A model generated the notes under the pieces. The model was not told the DNA's origin. It saw only the letters and a program-made list of their open reading frames with translations, and did not search any database. A DNA stretch of 64,000 nucleotides from Myxococcales bacterium (GTDB taxonomy: Bacteria; Myxococcota_A; UBA9160; SMWR01): the NCBI GenBank assembly GCA_022561775.1, contig JADFQO010000006.1:1-64000 (forward strand), read 5' to 3'. Positions 34,288 through 42,359 of the stretch are shown piece after piece. The position numbers and the translations under genes are program-made. Each line of letters starts with the position of its first letter. The stretch's first letter is position 1.

Positions 34288-37200
34288 GTGGTGCGAAAGC
34301 TCGGCATCGAGCCCGGTGAGGGGCGCTTGTTCTTCTGGGGAGCCGCGGCACTCGCTCTTGCCGGCTGGGCGGACGTGTCCGTCAAGAACGTGTCGGAGAC
34401 GTTGTTCCTCAAGCGCGTCGGCGTCGAGTACCTTCCGCTCGCCTACCTGTTCAACTCCATTTTGCTGGTCGGAACGACCTACGTCATGGGGCGCCTGGTG
34501 GCCCGTTCGAACCGGCCCCGTCTGTTGCCGTGGATCTTCTTCGGCCTGTCGGTGCTTCTCCTACCCCTCTGGTACCTCGTCAGGGCTGATGCCATCAGCG
34601 CGTTCGTTCTCCTGGTTCTCGCCTCGAAGCAGTTCCAGTCGATTGCCCTGCTCGCCTACTGGCTCGCGATGGGCGATCTGCTGGACGGCCGCCAGGCGAA
34701 GCGGCTGTTTGCGCCGATGATGGCTGGCTACACACTGGGCAGCATCGGCGGGAGCTTCGCCTCCGATCCGATCGGCCGCGCGATTGGAATCGACGCCTTG
34801 CTCCCGGTCGCCGCAGCTGCGTTCGCGCTGAGCGGGCTGCTCACTCTTCCGTTGGAGCGGATCCTGCCGAAGGGTCTCGGCCGGGGTTCGTCGAGTGGCT
34901 CCAAGCGGAATCCGAGCGCTTCTCGCGGCATCGTGACCGAGGTGTCCTTTCGCGCGCTGTGGTCGGAGAGTCCGTTGTTTCAATTGCTCTTCGTCGGTGC
35001 GGCAGCCAGCGGTCTACTCGGTCCGATGTTGTACTTCCAGTTTCAATACGTGGCCGATCAGGCGGCGACCGGCGAGGAGGGCTTGCTCGCGCTGTTCGCC
35101 CAGTTCCGGGGCTGGATCAACGTCGGTGTGCTCGCGACCCAGATCCTGGTCACGGGGAATCTCTTCAAACGAATCGGAATTCCCCTGTCGATTGCGCTTT
35201 CGCCGGTCGTCTATCTGATCGGTTTTTGCGGCATGAGCATCCGACTCAGCCTGGTGGTGGGTGTCGGTGCTTTCGCGGGGACGAAGCTGCAGGACAGCGC
35301 CGTTTACGACCCGGCGATGCGAATTCTCTTCAATCTCTTTCCCGAGCGAGAGCGGTCGCGGGCCACGGGATTGCTCGAGGGTCCGGTCAAGCGGGCCGGT
35401 GGTGCAGTCGGGAACATCCTCAGTCTCGCAGCGGTTACCTTCGCGAGTGCGATCGCCGTGGGCTACGTCGCAATTCCGATTGCGCTGGCGTGGCTCGCGA
35501 CTTCGATCTCCCTCTGGCGCCGCTACCCCGCGCTGCTCCTGCGCGCCGCGGCCCGGCGTGCCCGTTACGGAGAAGACCTGGACATCTCGGAGATGATCGA
35601 TCCGAATACGGTGCGGGTTCTGTCGACGCACCTCGTGAGCAAGGATCCACGGCCCGCGATCGAACTGGTTTTGGAAGCGCGGCCCGCGGACGCCGCGAGC
35701 GCCCTCGCTGAAGCTGCAAGGGCTGCACCGGAGTCGACGCGGTCGTTGCTCATCGGCGCCCTCGACCGCGTACTCGTGCGCACGGTGACCGAACCGATGT
35801 CGAGTCGCCAGGCCTCCGAGGATCTCGAGCACCTGCTCGCGGAATCCGCCGGGCTGAGCGACCGGGATCGAGCGGATGTCGTGCACGCCTATGGCCGGCT
35901 GACTCCGGGCGACGAGGCGCTCCCAGTTCTCGAGAACGCGCTCGCGGATGCGTCAGCGGGGGTGCGCCTCGCGGCCGCCGCGGCTCTCGATCGACGCGGC
36001 CACCCGGTCGATGCGATCGGAGATCTCTCCGAGGCTCTCGAGCGGGCAATCGGGAGTGAGGATCCCGTCGAGCGGCGAATCGCGCTCGAGGAACTCCGGG
36101 CCCGTCTGCTCTGCTCGGAACCCGGGCCGAAGTGGGAGCGCAATCTCGAGCGGCTCTCCCGACTTCTCGACCTCGAAAGCGTTCGCACGCGCGCCGCTGA
36201 GGCGATCGCCGAAATTGCGCGTCGACATGGCGCGGCGACCGCGCTCGCGCGCGAGAGTACGCTCAAGTACCGAGAGGCTGCGGATCCGCGCTTGCGTGCC
36301 GCGCTGTTGTGTTTCTACGGATACGCGGGGTTCGTCGATCAGGCTCCCTGGATGGTCGAGCAGATCGCCGTCGACGGTGGGCCGCGTCTCCGTGCGGTTC
36401 GGGATGCGGCGCGAGAGGGCCTGATCGCATTGGGTTCGGAAGTGGCCGACGTACTGCTCGTCGAGCTCTCGTTTGGCAAACGCCGCACGCGCGATGCGAT
36501 CCTCCCGATCCTGCGTCAGCTTCACGTGGAGCGCGCGACGCTCCGCAATCTCTACGAGCGCGAACTCGAATCGGTCCGGCGAAAATTGATCCACCGACAC
36601 GCGCTCAGCCAGGAACTCGCCGCGGCGATCGTTCTCCAGCGTCTGCGCGAGCGCACCGATGAGGCATTGCACACCGCGCTGCTGCTCCTCGCTGCGATCT
36701 ACGACGAGGATCGCATCGCGGAGTTGGGAGAGAGGATCAAGCGCGGCGGTGGTGCGGGAATCAACGCGATGCTGATCGAAGCGTTGGATGCGTTGCTCGG
36801 GCCTCATGAGAAGGCCGAGTTGATGCCATTGATGGGTGATCGACCGCTGGCATTGCGCGCGCGCTCCGCAGCGGCCTCGCTCGGAGTCCTGGTGCCGAAC
36901 GTACGGCAGGCGACCCTCGCGTTGCTCGAGGAGTCCGATGAACTCACCCGCATGCTGGTGGCCGAAACGCTGTTGGAATCGATCGAAGCCGAGGATCGTC
37001 TGGCCAGCTCGGAGGATCTAGAGGATCATCGGAAGGTGCTGAACCCGGTTGAAATTGCGCTTCACCTGAAGAGCCTGCCGCTGTTCGAGGGGTTGACGAC
37101 CCGCCAGCTGATGGATCTCGCGAATGAGATTCGCGAAGAGCAGCACGACGCGGAGAGGGTTATCTTTCGGGAGGGCGATCCCGGAGATTGCCTCTATTTG

Positions 37201-37461
37201 ATCGTGGAAGGGCAGGTCCGGGTCACGCGCGGGGAAACGCTGCTGCGTGAACAGGGACCCAAGAGTTTCTTCGGAGAAATTGCCGTCCTGGAGGGCGCAA
37301 ACCGAACCGCCACGATCACGACCACGACCCCGGTGCGGTTTCTCCGCCTGGACCGCGACAACCTGCTGCGTCTGATGGAGGAGTTGCCGGCGATCGCGAT
37401 CGGAATCTGCCAAACGCTCTCGCGGCGAGTCAGTGAACTCACGGGGCGCGTGCGCGCGTAA
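34288..37461 (+). CDS. NTT/MFS-like transporter fused to HEAT-like repeats and a cyclic-nucleotide-binding domain
   Basis: A 1057-residue fusion. Residues 1-420 form a membrane domain of about 12 helices related to the NTT/TLC superfamily (EPGEGRLFFWGAAALALAGWADVSVKNVSETLFLKRVG; NLFPERERSRATGLLEGPVKRAGGAVGN). Residues about 430-900 are charged helical pairs like HEAT/ARM repeats, with many LEAL/AA-rich helices. Residues about 925-1050 form a CAP-type effector domain with EGDPGDCLYLIVEGQVRV and the phosphate-binding cassette FFGEIAVLEGANRTATI. Start GTG 34288 with GGAGGGG upstream; 103 bp divergent from the dikinase-like gene. A transporter regulated by cyclic nucleotide or another ligand is a reasonable inference, not proven. 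Confidence 0.78.
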   Translation: MVRKLGIEPGEGRLFFWGAAALALAGWADVSVKNVSETLFLKRVGVEYLPLAYLFNSILLVGTTYVMGRLVARSNRPRLLPWIFFGLSVLLLPLWYLVRADAISAFVLLVLASKQFQSIALLAYWLAMGDLLDGRQAKRLFAPMMAGYTLGSIGGSFASDPIGRAIGIDALLPVAAAAFALSGLLTLPLERILPKGLGRGSSSGSKRNPSASRGIVTEVSFRALWSESPLFQLLFVGAAASGLLGPMLYFQFQYVADQAATGEEGLLALFAQFRGWINVGVLATQILVTGNLFKRIGIPLSIALSPVVYLIGFCGMSIRLSLVVGVGAFAGTKLQDSAVYDPAMRILFNLFPERERSRATGLLEGPVKRAGGAVGNILSLAAVTFASAIAVGYVAIPIALAWLATSISLWRRYPALLLRAAARRARYGEDLDISEMIDPNTVRVLSTHLVSKDPRPAIELVLEARPADAASALAEAARAAPESTRSLLIGALDRVLVRTVTEPMSSRQASEDLEHLLAESAGLSDRDRADVVHAYGRLTPGDEALPVLENALADASAGVRLAAAAALDRRGHPVDAIGDLSEALERAIGSEDPVERRIALEELRARLLCSEPGPKWERNLERLSRLLDLESVRTRAAEAIAEIARRHGAATALARESTLKYREAADPRLRAALLCFYGYAGFVDQAPWMVEQIAVDGGPRLRAVRDAAREGLIALGSEVADVLLVELSFGKRRTRDAILPILRQLHVERATLRNLYERELESVRRKLIHRHALSQELAAAIVLQRLRERTDEALHTALLLLAAIYDEDRIAELGERIKRGGGAGINAMLIEALDALLGPHEKAELMPLMGDRPLALRARSAAASLGVLVPNVRQATLALLEESDELTRMLVAETLLESIEAEDRLASSEDLEDHRKVLNPVEIALHLKSLPLFEGLTTRQLMDLANEIREEQHDAERVIFREGDPGDCLYLIVEGQVRVTRGETLLREQGPKSFFGEIAVLEGANRTATITTTTPVRFLRLDRDNLLRLMEELPAIAIGICQTLSRRVSELTGRVRA

Positions 37462-37588
37462 CGAGGCCGGCTGCACCGCGACGTCCGGGCGCGGCCACGC
37501 TGCGCCCGGGCGGCGCGGTCGAACCGAGCTTGATCTCGGCGGCCGAACGACCGACAATAGGGGGACCGAATTGGATTGGAGGGACGAG

Positions 37589-37870
37589 ATGGAGTCGACC
37601 ACTGGGCACCGGTCTGGAGAGAGCCGTCGCAGATCGCGTCGCAGCGGCAAGGCGCGGTTGCTCGCTGCAGTGGTGGCGCTCGCAATGTTGACCGTCGCTT
37701 CGCCTGCCGCGGCCGAGGAATACGACGAAACCTATACCGGCCATCCCCTCCGCGTCATCGCCTACGTCCTTCATCCGGTCGGCGTGATTCTCGACACCCT
37801 GATCTTCCGCCCGTTCCACTGGATCGGCAGCCACGAGCCGTTCAAGACGCTGGTGGGTCAACGAGACTGA
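37589..37870 (+). CDS. Small exported or membrane-anchored protein of unknown function
   Basis: A 93-residue protein from ATG 37589 (ribosome binding site GGAGGGA 5 nt upstream). It has an Arg-rich N-terminus, a hydrophobic stretch ARLLAAVVALAMLTVASPAAA that reads as a signal peptide, and a mature part YTGHPLRVIAYVLHPVGVILDTLIFRPFHWIGSHEPFKTLVG. The HPLR..HPVG..RPFHW pattern recalls short uncharacterised proteins of deltaproteobacteria, an impression not checked by search. An amphipathic membrane association is plausible. It sits between the transporter fusion (127 bp) and the lpt operon. Confidence 0.65.
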   Translation: MESTTGHRSGESRRRSRRSGKARLLAAVVALAMLTVASPAAAEEYDETYTGHPLRVIAYVLHPVGVILDTLIFRPFHWIGSHEPFKTLVGQRD

Positions 37871-37934
37871 CCCGCGCGGCGCGCCCGCCGCCCCGCTATC
37901 GAGACAAAAATTTGCTTGTACCCGCAACTCGCCG

Positions 37935-37951
37935 TTGGTATGGTTGTTGCA
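37935..37951 (+). promoter_or_regulatory. Candidate sigma-54 promoter of the lpt-rpoN operon
   Basis: TTGGTATGGTTGTTGCA contains the -24 GG (37937-37938) and -12 GC (37949-37950) separated by exactly 10 bp, with the degenerate consensus TGGYRYR-N4-TTGCW satisfied. A sigma-70-like pair TTGTAC (37916-37921) and TATGGT (37939-37944), 17 bp apart, overlaps it. Either would start transcripts near 37955-37962, just before lptC. Confidence 0.4.
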
Positions 37952-37982
37952 TGATCTCACGCGCCAACTCTGCTCCTGATGG

Positions 37983-38534
37983 ATGGCTCCCGCCGCGGCC
38001 CCCGAAACGCGCGGGGTGGAACCACTCCTGATGCACGGCTTCAGCTTCGCTCGAGCGCTCGCGGTGAGTGGCATCCTGGTAGCCGGGTTTTCCAGCGCCG
38101 GGGAGTCGCCCGTCCTTCGGGTCTCCGGCATGACCTTCGTTGGGAGTCGAGGAGACCAGTCCGAACTGGTGGTGCATGCCGACACCGCATTCTTTCATCC
38201 GGACTCGGATCTGGCAGATCTGGAAGTCGTGCGGGCGCGGGTTTTGGACGCCGAGAAGGGCGAGAGCTTCCGGATGCAATGCGATCGAGCCGAGCTCGAC
38301 GTCGAGACGAACGATTTTACCGCGACCGGGAACGTGAAGGGTATCACCGGGGAGGGGCAGCGCTACAGCGCACCCTGGGTCCGCTACGAACACGCGTCTT
38401 CGATGCTTCGGACGGACGCACCGGTCACCGTGGTCGACGGCGGCATCACGTTTCGCGGAGATGGTTTTCGCTACCACATCGAAGAGCGCCGTTTCGAGTT
38501 GCTCGGAAACGTCGTGATGGAGCAGGCCAATTGA
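37983..38534 (+). CDS. lptC: LPS export periplasmic protein LptC
   Basis: Inner-membrane-anchored bridge component that passes lipopolysaccharide from LptBFG to LptA. The 183-residue protein has a hydrophobic N-terminal segment (FARALAVSGILVAGFSSAG) and an OstA/LptC-type beta-jellyroll made of repeated strands (LRVSGMTFVG, ELDVETNDFTATGNVKGI, TDAPVTVVDGGITFRGDGFRYHIEERRFELLGNVVM). The length is similar to E. coli LptC (191). ATG 37983 or ATG 38031 (MHGFSF) could be the start; the later one leaves a tidier membrane anchor. The gene overlaps lptA by 4 bp. Confidence 0.82.
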   Translation: MAPAAAPETRGVEPLLMHGFSFARALAVSGILVAGFSSAGESPVLRVSGMTFVGSRGDQSELVVHADTAFFHPDSDLADLEVVRARVLDAEKGESFRMQCDRAELDVETNDFTATGNVKGITGEGQRYSAPWVRYEHASSMLRTDAPVTVVDGGITFRGDGFRYHIEERRFELLGNVVMEQAN

Positions 38535-39502
38535 AAAGCTGGATTTCCACCCTCGGCGTGACGCTCTCGCTTTCGCTGCCCGCTCTCGACGCAGCCATCG
38601 CGGACGACCTGTCCCGAGTCGGAGACGAAATCGCTGCCGAAGCTGCCCGCGTGCGAGTTGGCGTGGCTCCGTTCGAAGCGGCGGGCCCGTCAGGCGTCGC
38701 GGTGCCCGACTTTGCGACGCTCCTCGCCGATCTGCTCGGGACCCGCGGAGTCAGGCGCATCGTCGGCCCCGAGCAGCTCGGGGTGCCCGCGACCGCGCAG
38801 ATCGAAGCGAGCGCCATCCGGGCGTGGGCTGCAGCGGCCGCGGTGGACGGCGTCGTGGTCGGTAGGACCACTCGGCTCGGAAGTCGCTTCAGCATCGACG
38901 TGCAGCTGCTCTCGGCGACGTCGGGAGCCGTGGTCGACAGCTACATCGCCGAAATCGCGCGCAGCGATCAGGTGACGTCGGCGATCGCGAAGCTGGCCGA
39001 TCAGGTGATCGAGGGCGTCCTCGGCCTCGTGGATCGCGCAGCGCCGTCCGCAGCGGTTTTGAACCCCAGCCTGGGTGTCTTCGACAGCTCCACGCGGATC
39101 TCGATCAAATCGGCGACCCTCGAGGCCACGGAGGTCAACGGGAACCGGAGACTCGTGTTCAGCGGTGATGTGCATGTCGTTCAAGGCGACATCACGATGA
39201 CCTCCAACCGACTGACGGCCGACTACCCCAAGGGAACGAGCGAGCCCAGCCGATTGGTCGCCCAAGGCTCGGTCCGCGTCGTTCAGGGCAACCAGGAAGC
39301 GCGCTGCGACAGCGGAACCTTTCAGCGGGCCGAGAAGTTGCTGGTCTGTTGCGGTCACGCAGAACTCCGGGACGGCGCGAGTCGGGTGCGGGGCAAGTGC
39401 ATCGAGTTCGATCTGGGTAACCAAACGGTTCGCGTCGAGGACGCCACCGTGAACCTCATCCCCGAGCCGAGCGACGACGGCTCGGGAAAGTCCGGGGGGT
39501 AG
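38531..39502 (+). CDS. lptA: LptA-like LPS transport protein with an extra N-terminal FlgO/TolB-N-like domain
   Basis: A 323-residue exported protein. A signal-peptide-like start (about 1-25) is followed by residues 40-165 resembling the TolB N-terminal, FlgO or CsgG-like fold (VRVGVAPFEA..TRGVRRIVGPEQLG..DGVVVGRTTRLGSRFSIDVQLLSATSGAVV). Residues about 187-310 are the OstA-type LptA beta-jellyroll (ISIKSATLEATEVNGNRRLVFSGDVHVVQGDITMTSNRLTADYP, then RLVAQGSVRVVQGNQEARCDSG). Normal LptA is about 180 residues, so the first domain is an addition. The start is TTG 38531, overlapping the lptC stop as TTGA; no ATG or GTG nearby fits. It bridges LPS from LptC to the outer-membrane LptD. Confidence 0.8.
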   Translation: MKSWISTLGVTLSLSLPALDAAIADDLSRVGDEIAAEAARVRVGVAPFEAAGPSGVAVPDFATLLADLLGTRGVRRIVGPEQLGVPATAQIEASAIRAWAAAAAVDGVVVGRTTRLGSRFSIDVQLLSATSGAVVDSYIAEIARSDQVTSAIAKLADQVIEGVLGLVDRAAPSAAVLNPSLGVFDSSTRISIKSATLEATEVNGNRRLVFSGDVHVVQGDITMTSNRLTADYPKGTSEPSRLVAQGSVRVVQGNQEARCDSGTFQRAEKLLVCCGHAELRDGASRVRGKCIEFDLGNQTVRVEDATVNLIPEPSDDGSGKSGG

Positions 39503-40230
39503 TGGCGGTGAGCTCGCTGAGCGGAATGGCACTGACCAAACGCTACGGGCAGCGAGACGTGGTTCGATCGGTCGATCTGAAGGTGAAGCCCGCCGAGGTC
39601 GTGGGGCTCTTGGGGCCGAACGGCGCCGGCAAGACCACCACCTTCAACATGATGGCGGGCGGCGTGAAGCCCTCTTCGGGCGAAGTCTTTCTCGGAGAGA
39701 CGAAGATTACGGGCTTGCCGATGTACCGCCGGGCGCGCCTCGGGATTACGTATCTCCCGCAGGAACCATCGATTTTCAGGAAGCTTTCCGTCGCCGACAA
39801 CGTCAACGCCATTCTCGAAACCGTGGAACTCGACCGAACGGTTCGGCGAGAAAGGCTGAGAGAGCTTTTGGCAGAGCTCGGTCTGACCGAAAAGGCGGAT
39901 TTAAGGGCGGACACGCTTTCCGGTGGAGAAAGACGCCGTGTGGAGATTACGCGCGCCTTGGTGCTCGATCCGAAATTCATGCTGCTCGATGAACCGTTTG
40001 CGGGAATCGACCCGATCGCGGTCAACGACATCCAGAAGATCATCGAGCAACTCAAGGGCAAGGGGATCGGGGTCATCATCACGGACCACAACGTCCGGGA
40101 GACGCTGTCGATCTGCGATCACGCCTACATCATCAAGGATGGAGAAATCATCCGGAGAGGGTCGCCCGAGGAGATCGCGTCTGATGAACAGGTCCGGCGG
40201 ATCTATCTCGGGGAAAACTTCCAACTTTGA
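39502..40230 (+). CDS. lptB: LPS export ABC transporter ATP-binding protein LptB
   Basis: Cytoplasmic ATPase of the LptB2FG extractor. The 242-residue protein has Walker A GPNGAGKT (about 37-44), the Q-loop in LPQEPSIFRKLSV, the signature LSGGERRR, Walker B FMLLDEPFAGIDP and the His switch TDHNV. This is almost the textbook LptB sequence pattern. It starts at GTG 39502 in a TAGTG overlap with the lptA stop; a second in-frame GTG lies at 39508. The partners LptF and LptG are not in the window. Confidence 0.96.
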   Translation: MAVSSLSGMALTKRYGQRDVVRSVDLKVKPAEVVGLLGPNGAGKTTTFNMMAGGVKPSSGEVFLGETKITGLPMYRRARLGITYLPQEPSIFRKLSVADNVNAILETVELDRTVRRERLRELLAELGLTEKADLRADTLSGGERRRVEITRALVLDPKFMLLDEPFAGIDPIAVNDIQKIIEQLKGKGIGVIITDHNVRETLSICDHAYIIKDGEIIRRGSPEEIASDEQVRRIYLGENFQL

Positions 40231-40265
40231 GGGCTTCCAGCGCTGACAGGGAGCGTGGAAAGCCC
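40231..40265 (+). other. Intercistronic hairpin between lptB and rpoN
   Basis: The stop of lptB is followed at once by GGGCTTCCAGCGCT (40231-40244), a 7-nt loop, and AGCGTGGAAAGCCC (40252-40265). These pair over about 13 positions with one bulge on each arm. No T-run follows, so it looks less like an intrinsic terminator than like an attenuator, RNA-stability or processing site within the operon, and could let rpoN expression differ from lpt expression. Confidence 0.6.
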
Positions 40266-40279
40266 AGTGGAATGAGCCA

Positions 40280-41764
40280 ATGGCCATCGAGCTGAAACAG
40301 CAATTACGCCTGACCCAGCAGCTGGTGATGACACCGCAGCTGCAGCAGGCCATCAAGCTGCTTCAGCTGAATCGGCTCGAACTCGTGGGCCTCGTCCAGC
40401 AGGAGCTTCAGGAGAACCCGGTTCTCGAAGAGGTTGCCGAGGCCGACGAAGAAGCCGAGGTTCCGGGCGGGGAATACGAGGCTGCAGCGGAGTCGCAGCC
40501 GGCTGCGAGCGAAGAGCGCTCCGGCGACGAAGCGGCCGCAGCGGATGCGCAGAATTCGAGTGAAGAACTCACGGACGCTGAGAAAATTGCGGACCTGGAG
40601 TGGCTCGATTACCTCAACTCGAACCCGCAGACGTCACACGTCTCCGGCGGCGACGAGGATCGGCCTTCGATCGATGCCACGCTCACCCGTCGCGATACAC
40701 TGGCCGAGCACCTCGTGTGGCAGTTGCAGCTCATGGAGTTTCCGATCGAGGAAGAGGTCGCGGCCCGATTCATCATCGGCAATATCGACGAGCGCGGTTA
40801 CCTGCAGGCCACGATCAGCGAACTCGCCCGGCAATCCGGCATGTCGGAAGCCACCGTCGAATCCGCGCTGGCTCGGGTTCAGGAGTTGGATCCCGTCGGC
40901 GTGGCCGCGCGGGACCTGAGGGAGTGCCTGCTCCTCCAGGTCCGAACACTCGAGATCGACGATCCATTGGTGCTGCGCATTCTCGAGGAGTGTCTCGATA
41001 CGCTCATCAAGCGCGACTTCCGAGGAGTTGCTCGATTACTCGACGTCAGCGTGTCCGAGGTCGTCGTAGCTGCCGACGTCATCGGTCAGCTCGAGCCGCG
41101 CCCGGGCCGCGCGTTCGGGAGCGACGAGCCCGTGTACATCGTCCCCGACATCTACATCCACAAGGTCAAGGATGAATTTCACATTGTCTTGAACGATGAC
41201 GGGATGCCCCGGCTCCGGATCAACGGTCTCTACCGCGACGTTCTCTCGCGCGGAAACGGTGCCTCGAAGGACACCAAGGAATACGTACGGGAAAAGGTTC
41301 GATCCGCGCTCTGGCTCATCAAGTCCATCCATCAGCGTCAGCGCACCATCTACCGGGTGATGGAGAGCATCATCAAATACCAGCGAGAATTTTTCGAACG
41401 GGGAATCAACCACCTCAAGCCCCTCAACCTACGCGATGTCGCAGATGACATTGAAATGCACGAGTCGACCGTCAGCCGGGTCACGACCGCGAAATACGTC
41501 AATACACCCCAGGGAATCTTCGAGTTGAAGTTCTTCTTCAACTCCAGCATCAACCGGTTCGTGGGAGACGCCGTGGCGAGCGAGAGCGTCAAGGAGCGGA
41601 TCCGCAAGCTGATCACCGCGGAGGATCCGCGCCGCCCGCTTTCCGACCAGCGGATCGCCGAGATGCTCCGGGTCGCCAATATCGACATCGCCCGCCGCAC
41701 GGTCACGAAATACCGCGAATCGCTGAATATTCTCTCGTCGACGAAACGGCGCGAAGTCGGCTAG
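40280..41764 (+). CDS. rpoN: RNA polymerase sigma-54 factor
   Basis: Alternative sigma factor that recognises -24/-12 promoters and needs an AAA+ activator. The 494-residue protein has the Gln/Leu-rich region I (LRLTQQLVMTPQLQQAIKLLQLNRLEL, about 10-36) and an acidic region II (about 50-110). The core-binding domain follows, then the helix-turn-helix and the C-terminal RpoN box ARRTVTKYRE (about 471-480). It is followed after 29 bp by ptsN, the usual proteobacterial arrangement, but no hpf gene separates them. At least one very good sigma-54-type promoter is visible elsewhere in this window (59.3 kb). Confidence 0.97.
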   Translation: MAIELKQQLRLTQQLVMTPQLQQAIKLLQLNRLELVGLVQQELQENPVLEEVAEADEEAEVPGGEYEAAAESQPAASEERSGDEAAAADAQNSSEELTDAEKIADLEWLDYLNSNPQTSHVSGGDEDRPSIDATLTRRDTLAEHLVWQLQLMEFPIEEEVAARFIIGNIDERGYLQATISELARQSGMSEATVESALARVQELDPVGVAARDLRECLLLQVRTLEIDDPLVLRILEECLDTLIKRDFRGVARLLDVSVSEVVVAADVIGQLEPRPGRAFGSDEPVYIVPDIYIHKVKDEFHIVLNDDGMPRLRINGLYRDVLSRGNGASKDTKEYVREKVRSALWLIKSIHQRQRTIYRVMESIIKYQREFFERGINHLKPLNLRDVADDIEMHESTVSRVTTAKYVNTPQGIFELKFFFNSSINRFVGDAVASESVKERIRKLITAEDPRRPLSDQRIAEMLRVANIDIARRTVTKYRESLNILSSTKRREVG

Positions 41765-41793
41765 CCTCCTGCCCGCGAATTGAGGGACTTCCG

Positions 41794-42255
41794 ATGAAGA
41801 TCATGGATATCCTCGTGAACGATGCCGTGATCCTGAATCTGGGAGTCGGCAGCAAGCGCGAGGTGCTCGCAGAAATGGCTGGCGCGCTGGCCAAGGTGGA
41901 ACCCCAGATCGAGGCCGATCGCCTCTTGGAGGTGCTCCAGGAGCGCGAGGCGCTCCAGAGCACTGGAATCGGGGACGGCGTCGCAATCCCGCACGGGAAG
42001 ATGGCCGGCCTCGACCGCCTGGTCGCCTCCTTCGCTCGGAGCCCGGAAGGGGTCGATTTCGAATCGATCGACCGCCAGGCGACCCATCACTTCTTTTTGC
42101 TCGTCGTGCCCGAGCACTCCGGTGGCCAGTACCTGAAAGCCCTGGCGCGTATCTCGCGTTTCTTCCGAGACGCGGCCTTCCGCCAGCAGCTCACCAATGC
42201 CGAGACGCAGGGCGACATCATCCGGGCCATTGCCGAAGAGGACACCAGGCTCTAG
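41794..42255 (+). CDS. ptsN: Nitrogen-related PTS EIIA protein
   Basis: Regulatory EIIA-Ntr, phosphorylated on a histidine through a PTS-type relay and acting on targets such as K+ transport and sigma-54-linked functions. The 153-residue protein starts MKIMDILVNDAVILNLGVGSKREVLAEMA and has the active-site motif GDGVAIPHGK with the phospho-accepting His. The length is typical. ATG 41794 has GAGGGA about 6 nt upstream. Its stop codon TAG is the first three bases of a 66-bp repeat element that continues into the gap before hprK. Confidence 0.94.
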   Translation: MKIMDILVNDAVILNLGVGSKREVLAEMAGALAKVEPQIEADRLLEVLQEREALQSTGIGDGVAIPHGKMAGLDRLVASFARSPEGVDFESIDRQATHHFFLLVVPEHSGGQYLKALARISRFFRDAAFRQQLTNAETQGDIIRAIAEEDTRL

Positions 42256-42319
42256 GAGCCTCACACCAGAATGGGGTGAGGCGACGCCGCAAGCGAATCC
42301 GAGGGATTCGACCGCTAGC
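42253..42319 (+). repeat. 66-bp two-hairpin repeat, copy A (ptsN-hprK)
   Basis: Begins at the TAG stop of ptsN: TAGGAGCCTCAC then a hairpin (GCCTCAC / GTGAGGC around a CCAGAATGG core), a GCGACGCCGCAAGC connector, then a second hairpin GAATCC-GAG-GGATTC (42295-42309). Copies at 48912 and 50104 align along their whole length without gaps. The TAGGAGC head and double hairpin resemble REP elements, which are moved by RAYT transposases; none is encoded here. Confidence 0.8.
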
Positions 42320-42359
42320 CCTAGTCGCGTGACGCCCGTTCAGCGGATTCGGAGAGACC

